64,000 nucleotides of DNA from Apostichopus japonicus (Eukaryota > Echinodermata > Holothuroidea > Aspidochirotida > Stichopodidae). The stretch covers positions 8,153,001-8,217,000 of the forward strand of contig NC_092577.1 in assembly GCF_037975245.1 (NCBI RefSeq). The letters run 5' to 3'. A model generated the notes under the pieces. It did no database searches. It saw only the letters and a program-made list of their open reading frames with translations, and had not been told where the DNA came from. Every line of letters starts with the position of its first letter. Position 1 is the stretch's first letter. The translations under genes and the position numbers were made by a program. Positions 61,516 through 64,000 of this stretch are shown one piece after another.

Positions 61516-64000
61516 CTAGAAAAAAAAATGGCCAAATTTGGTTTGTAAACATTACTTTTCGGTCAAAAAAGATTATATATATACTGGAAAAACTTACGGT
61601 GGCCAATCTGTTTGAAGTCGCTGTGAACGAAAAAATTATACTAGTAAAATCGGAGTAATATGCAATTTTTATGTCGGCTTCTATGCGTTCATATCGACAC
61701 ATAACAATTCCAATCGGTTAGGTCAAATTAATAAGGTAGAAACAAAACAATGAAAACATTCACGTTGAACTCCCGATGATACACTGTAAAAGTAATTGCA
61801 ATGATGAGGCTTAAATCCTTATCAATGTTTATTTTAAACGTCAGCTTCCTTATGCTTAAGTTACTTATACAAAACTATATTATTACAACAAACCTTGCAC
61901 TGTAAGGCGCTCCATCGATTATGACGTCACAACAACTTTCGTGACTGTTTGGCGGGATAAACTTGGGTCTTCACTTTTCTTTTCCGTTGAGTGATATTAT
62001 GCATAATTATCTATCAAAGCGATGATCTGTTGAATATATATTGATACAGAATGCTTGGTTAAAACTAACTGAACAAATTATCATAAATCAATGTATAATT
62101 CTTAAGTCAGCAGAACCAGTCACTTTACCAACAGGTCTCAGGCTCGACAAAGATTACATCAAAGTAAATCTCTCCGTATCTCTTATTTACTGTTTATTGT
62201 TTACACAAAACCTCGACCTTTGAATTAATCTAATATTAACCCGCCCTGAAAAAAATCCAACTTTTTGTTTTGTTATCAATATTCGTGATATCCTATAAGA
62301 ATGTCATCTAGAGGTCGTCAGTTTAGATCGCTGGCTTCACAATTATTGCGAGGCTCTCTCTTAATCGCAGATAAAACGGTTATTCATTTGCATGTTAAAG
62401 AATCTTTTTGAGTTAATTTGTATTATTTTATCGATGCTAATCGATAGTTACATTAGATAAAATTGTACGTCATACGTTTGACTATAGTCAAGGTTTATTG
62501 CAAAAAGTGAGGTTTTCTTTTTTGAACCATTTTCCAATTTGGTCTTCGATGTGTTTAATGCAGCAATACAAAGCGCGCACGTAACGAAATATTAACGTTG
62601 AGGATCGAATCAAATTGAGTAATTATTCCTTTAGTAACCTTTATTTGATGAAATTAGAGAGTAAAATGACACACTGTTATCAATACACACTCTTGTGTAA
62701 AGTATTAGCCTACCAGGTTAAACTTGTCAGCCTAAGTTAAACTGCTGCTCTAAGCGGCACGACTGAGACCCGGGCAGAGGAAAATAATTGTAACGGTTCC
62801 TTTATCAGCTAAATTTAGTTTGAATCTCTCATTAATTATATTTTTCTAATAATTTTAGTAAAATTGCCTTTACCATGCATCGTCCTGGTCACCCTGATAT
62901 AGCAAAATTTTCAGTTACGTAATTGCTATCATATAAAGCAAACAATGTAAAATATCAGTTAAATTCTTAAACTTAATCTGCTTATTCTTTTGTTTCACCA
63001 TTCTTCCTAATTATTAGGATGTTTGTAGAGTTTAAGAATACTGTTATGTTCCATCTTGGTTTTTAGTGACAAGAACCACATTCCCACCGGGTAAGCCTAT
63101 TTTAACTTATTCAATGTTCTTTTTACTTCCCACATATATGCCTAACATACCATGTTCCATGAACTTCCCACTAGATTTATGTATAAACTGATCCAATGGT
63201 CCATATTCTTCCCACATGATTTACTCCATTTTCCATACGGATAGAAAGTAAGACAAATACATCTCTCTCATGCATATAATTGTTAGCTGAAAATAAGCTT
63301 ATACCTTGAGGAATCTATTAAATGATTTCCATCTCGATTCATTCATTTAAGTTGGACCTAAGCCTAAAGGCGCAAGTCCTGCTATGAAAGTATTACAATT
63401 CTACATTTCTGTTTCGACAGGACTCACTGTTAGTATATTTATGATCTGATCTGACAGCAATTAAGTGAAAGGATAGCACATGTTCTGATTGGAAGAGATA
63501 TGTTGTAGCTGCATGAATGAACTATTAAATAACCAGGATTTACATAATAAGAGTTTGACTAACACGAGCTTAAAATTCTTCTCTTAAAATTAATGAAATA
63601 TTAAATCGACATTGAAATATGATCATACAGACATGGGTTATAAATCTTATGAATTGAACTTTAACTTTAACATTGCCTGTGTTATGAATGAAGTTTTCAG
63701 TATATCAGTACATAGCCTGTTTTATTAATGATGTGTTTAGTATATCAGTACATACATAGCTGCACACCATTACTGTCTCCTGTACGTTACTTACCAGTAC
63801 GATCATCGCAACGTGGGTTTATCATCCATAGTAGAATTTAAGTCCAGAATCCTTTAATCCTTTAATAACATATGCAAATCATGAAAGAAGAACATACGGG
63901 AACAGGAATGAAGAACATCCAATCGACAAGATGGCGTCGTGTAGGTCATGTGACGTTCGAACATACGATCCTGGACGCTAAATAGATATCGGTAGGAATC
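61516..64000. other. Non-coding stretch upstream of the NACHT exon
   Basis: The intron before the NACHT exon starts here. No effector-domain exon (Death, CARD, DED) could be read on the minus strand. Open frames such as plus 62041-62223 have no motif. The sequence is AT-rich and otherwise unremarkable. Confidence 0.4.

Noticed and set aside
61516-61702. 62-residue N-terminal extension of the NACHT frame
   Set aside because: It precedes a strong pyrimidine tract and CTAG acceptor; the sequence is AT-rich and lacks any domain, so it is intronic.

Overview
The window reads as a stretch of animal nuclear genome. It is AT-rich and gene-sparse, its coding parts are split into short exons with GT-AG borders, and it is crowded with DNA transposons, LINE remnants, an LTR and minisatellites. 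A NACHT-domain (NLR) receptor gene and animal-type EnSpm/CACTA, hAT and LINE elements point to a marine invertebrate. A deuterostome such as a holothurian or another echinoderm is my best guess. That is inference: no rRNA, mitochondrial or other marker gene is present to settle it. No tRNA, rRNA, operon or CRISPR array was seen.

Layout. 1-4 kb (minus strand): an animal EnSpm/CACTA-like transposase of about 750 codons broken by one in-frame TGA, followed by the first exon of a probable accessory gene. A 306-bp hAT-type MITE sits between them. 6.7-33.5 kb (minus): a chain of small exons with matching phases (33465, 31147, 24073, 19717, 7378 and perhaps 6858) that seems to be one host gene of unknown identity with a strongly acidic C-terminal part. 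Its introns hold LINE fragments (8.1, 11.5-12.4 and 17.3 kb), a 51-bp minisatellite with an open frame (17.9-18.5 kb), a well-bounded 5'-truncated LINE with a 12-bp target duplication (21.3-23.9 kb), diverged duplicated sequence (25.5-29.5 kb) and a palindrome-rich ACGTACGT array (29.6 kb).

34.3-44.3 kb: two co-linear inverted arms made of short TTATTCATAAT-type repeats face each other across about 9.4 kb. Between them lie a decayed intron-containing integrase gene, hAT-like repeats and a 1,087-bp solo LTR with a 4-bp target duplication. This looks like a large foldback DNA transposon. 45.0-45.2 kb holds a 42-bp minisatellite.

47.7-61.5 kb (minus): an NLR gene with a 1.5-kb NACHT exon (61515-59993) and an LRR exon (47873-47665) about 12 kb downstream. 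The putative intron contains a TIR-bounded 3.6-kb element carrying its own decayed SAM-domain gene, a decayed LINE, a hAT MITE with a perfect 8-bp duplication, and a 26-bp scrap of the NLR coding sequence itself. 61.5-64 kb shows no recognisable gene.

The functional story is therefore two host genes on the minus strand (an NLR immune-type receptor and an acidic-tailed unknown) with introns enlarged by successive transposon insertions. All exon models are read by eye from splice signals and phase and have not been tested against transcripts.
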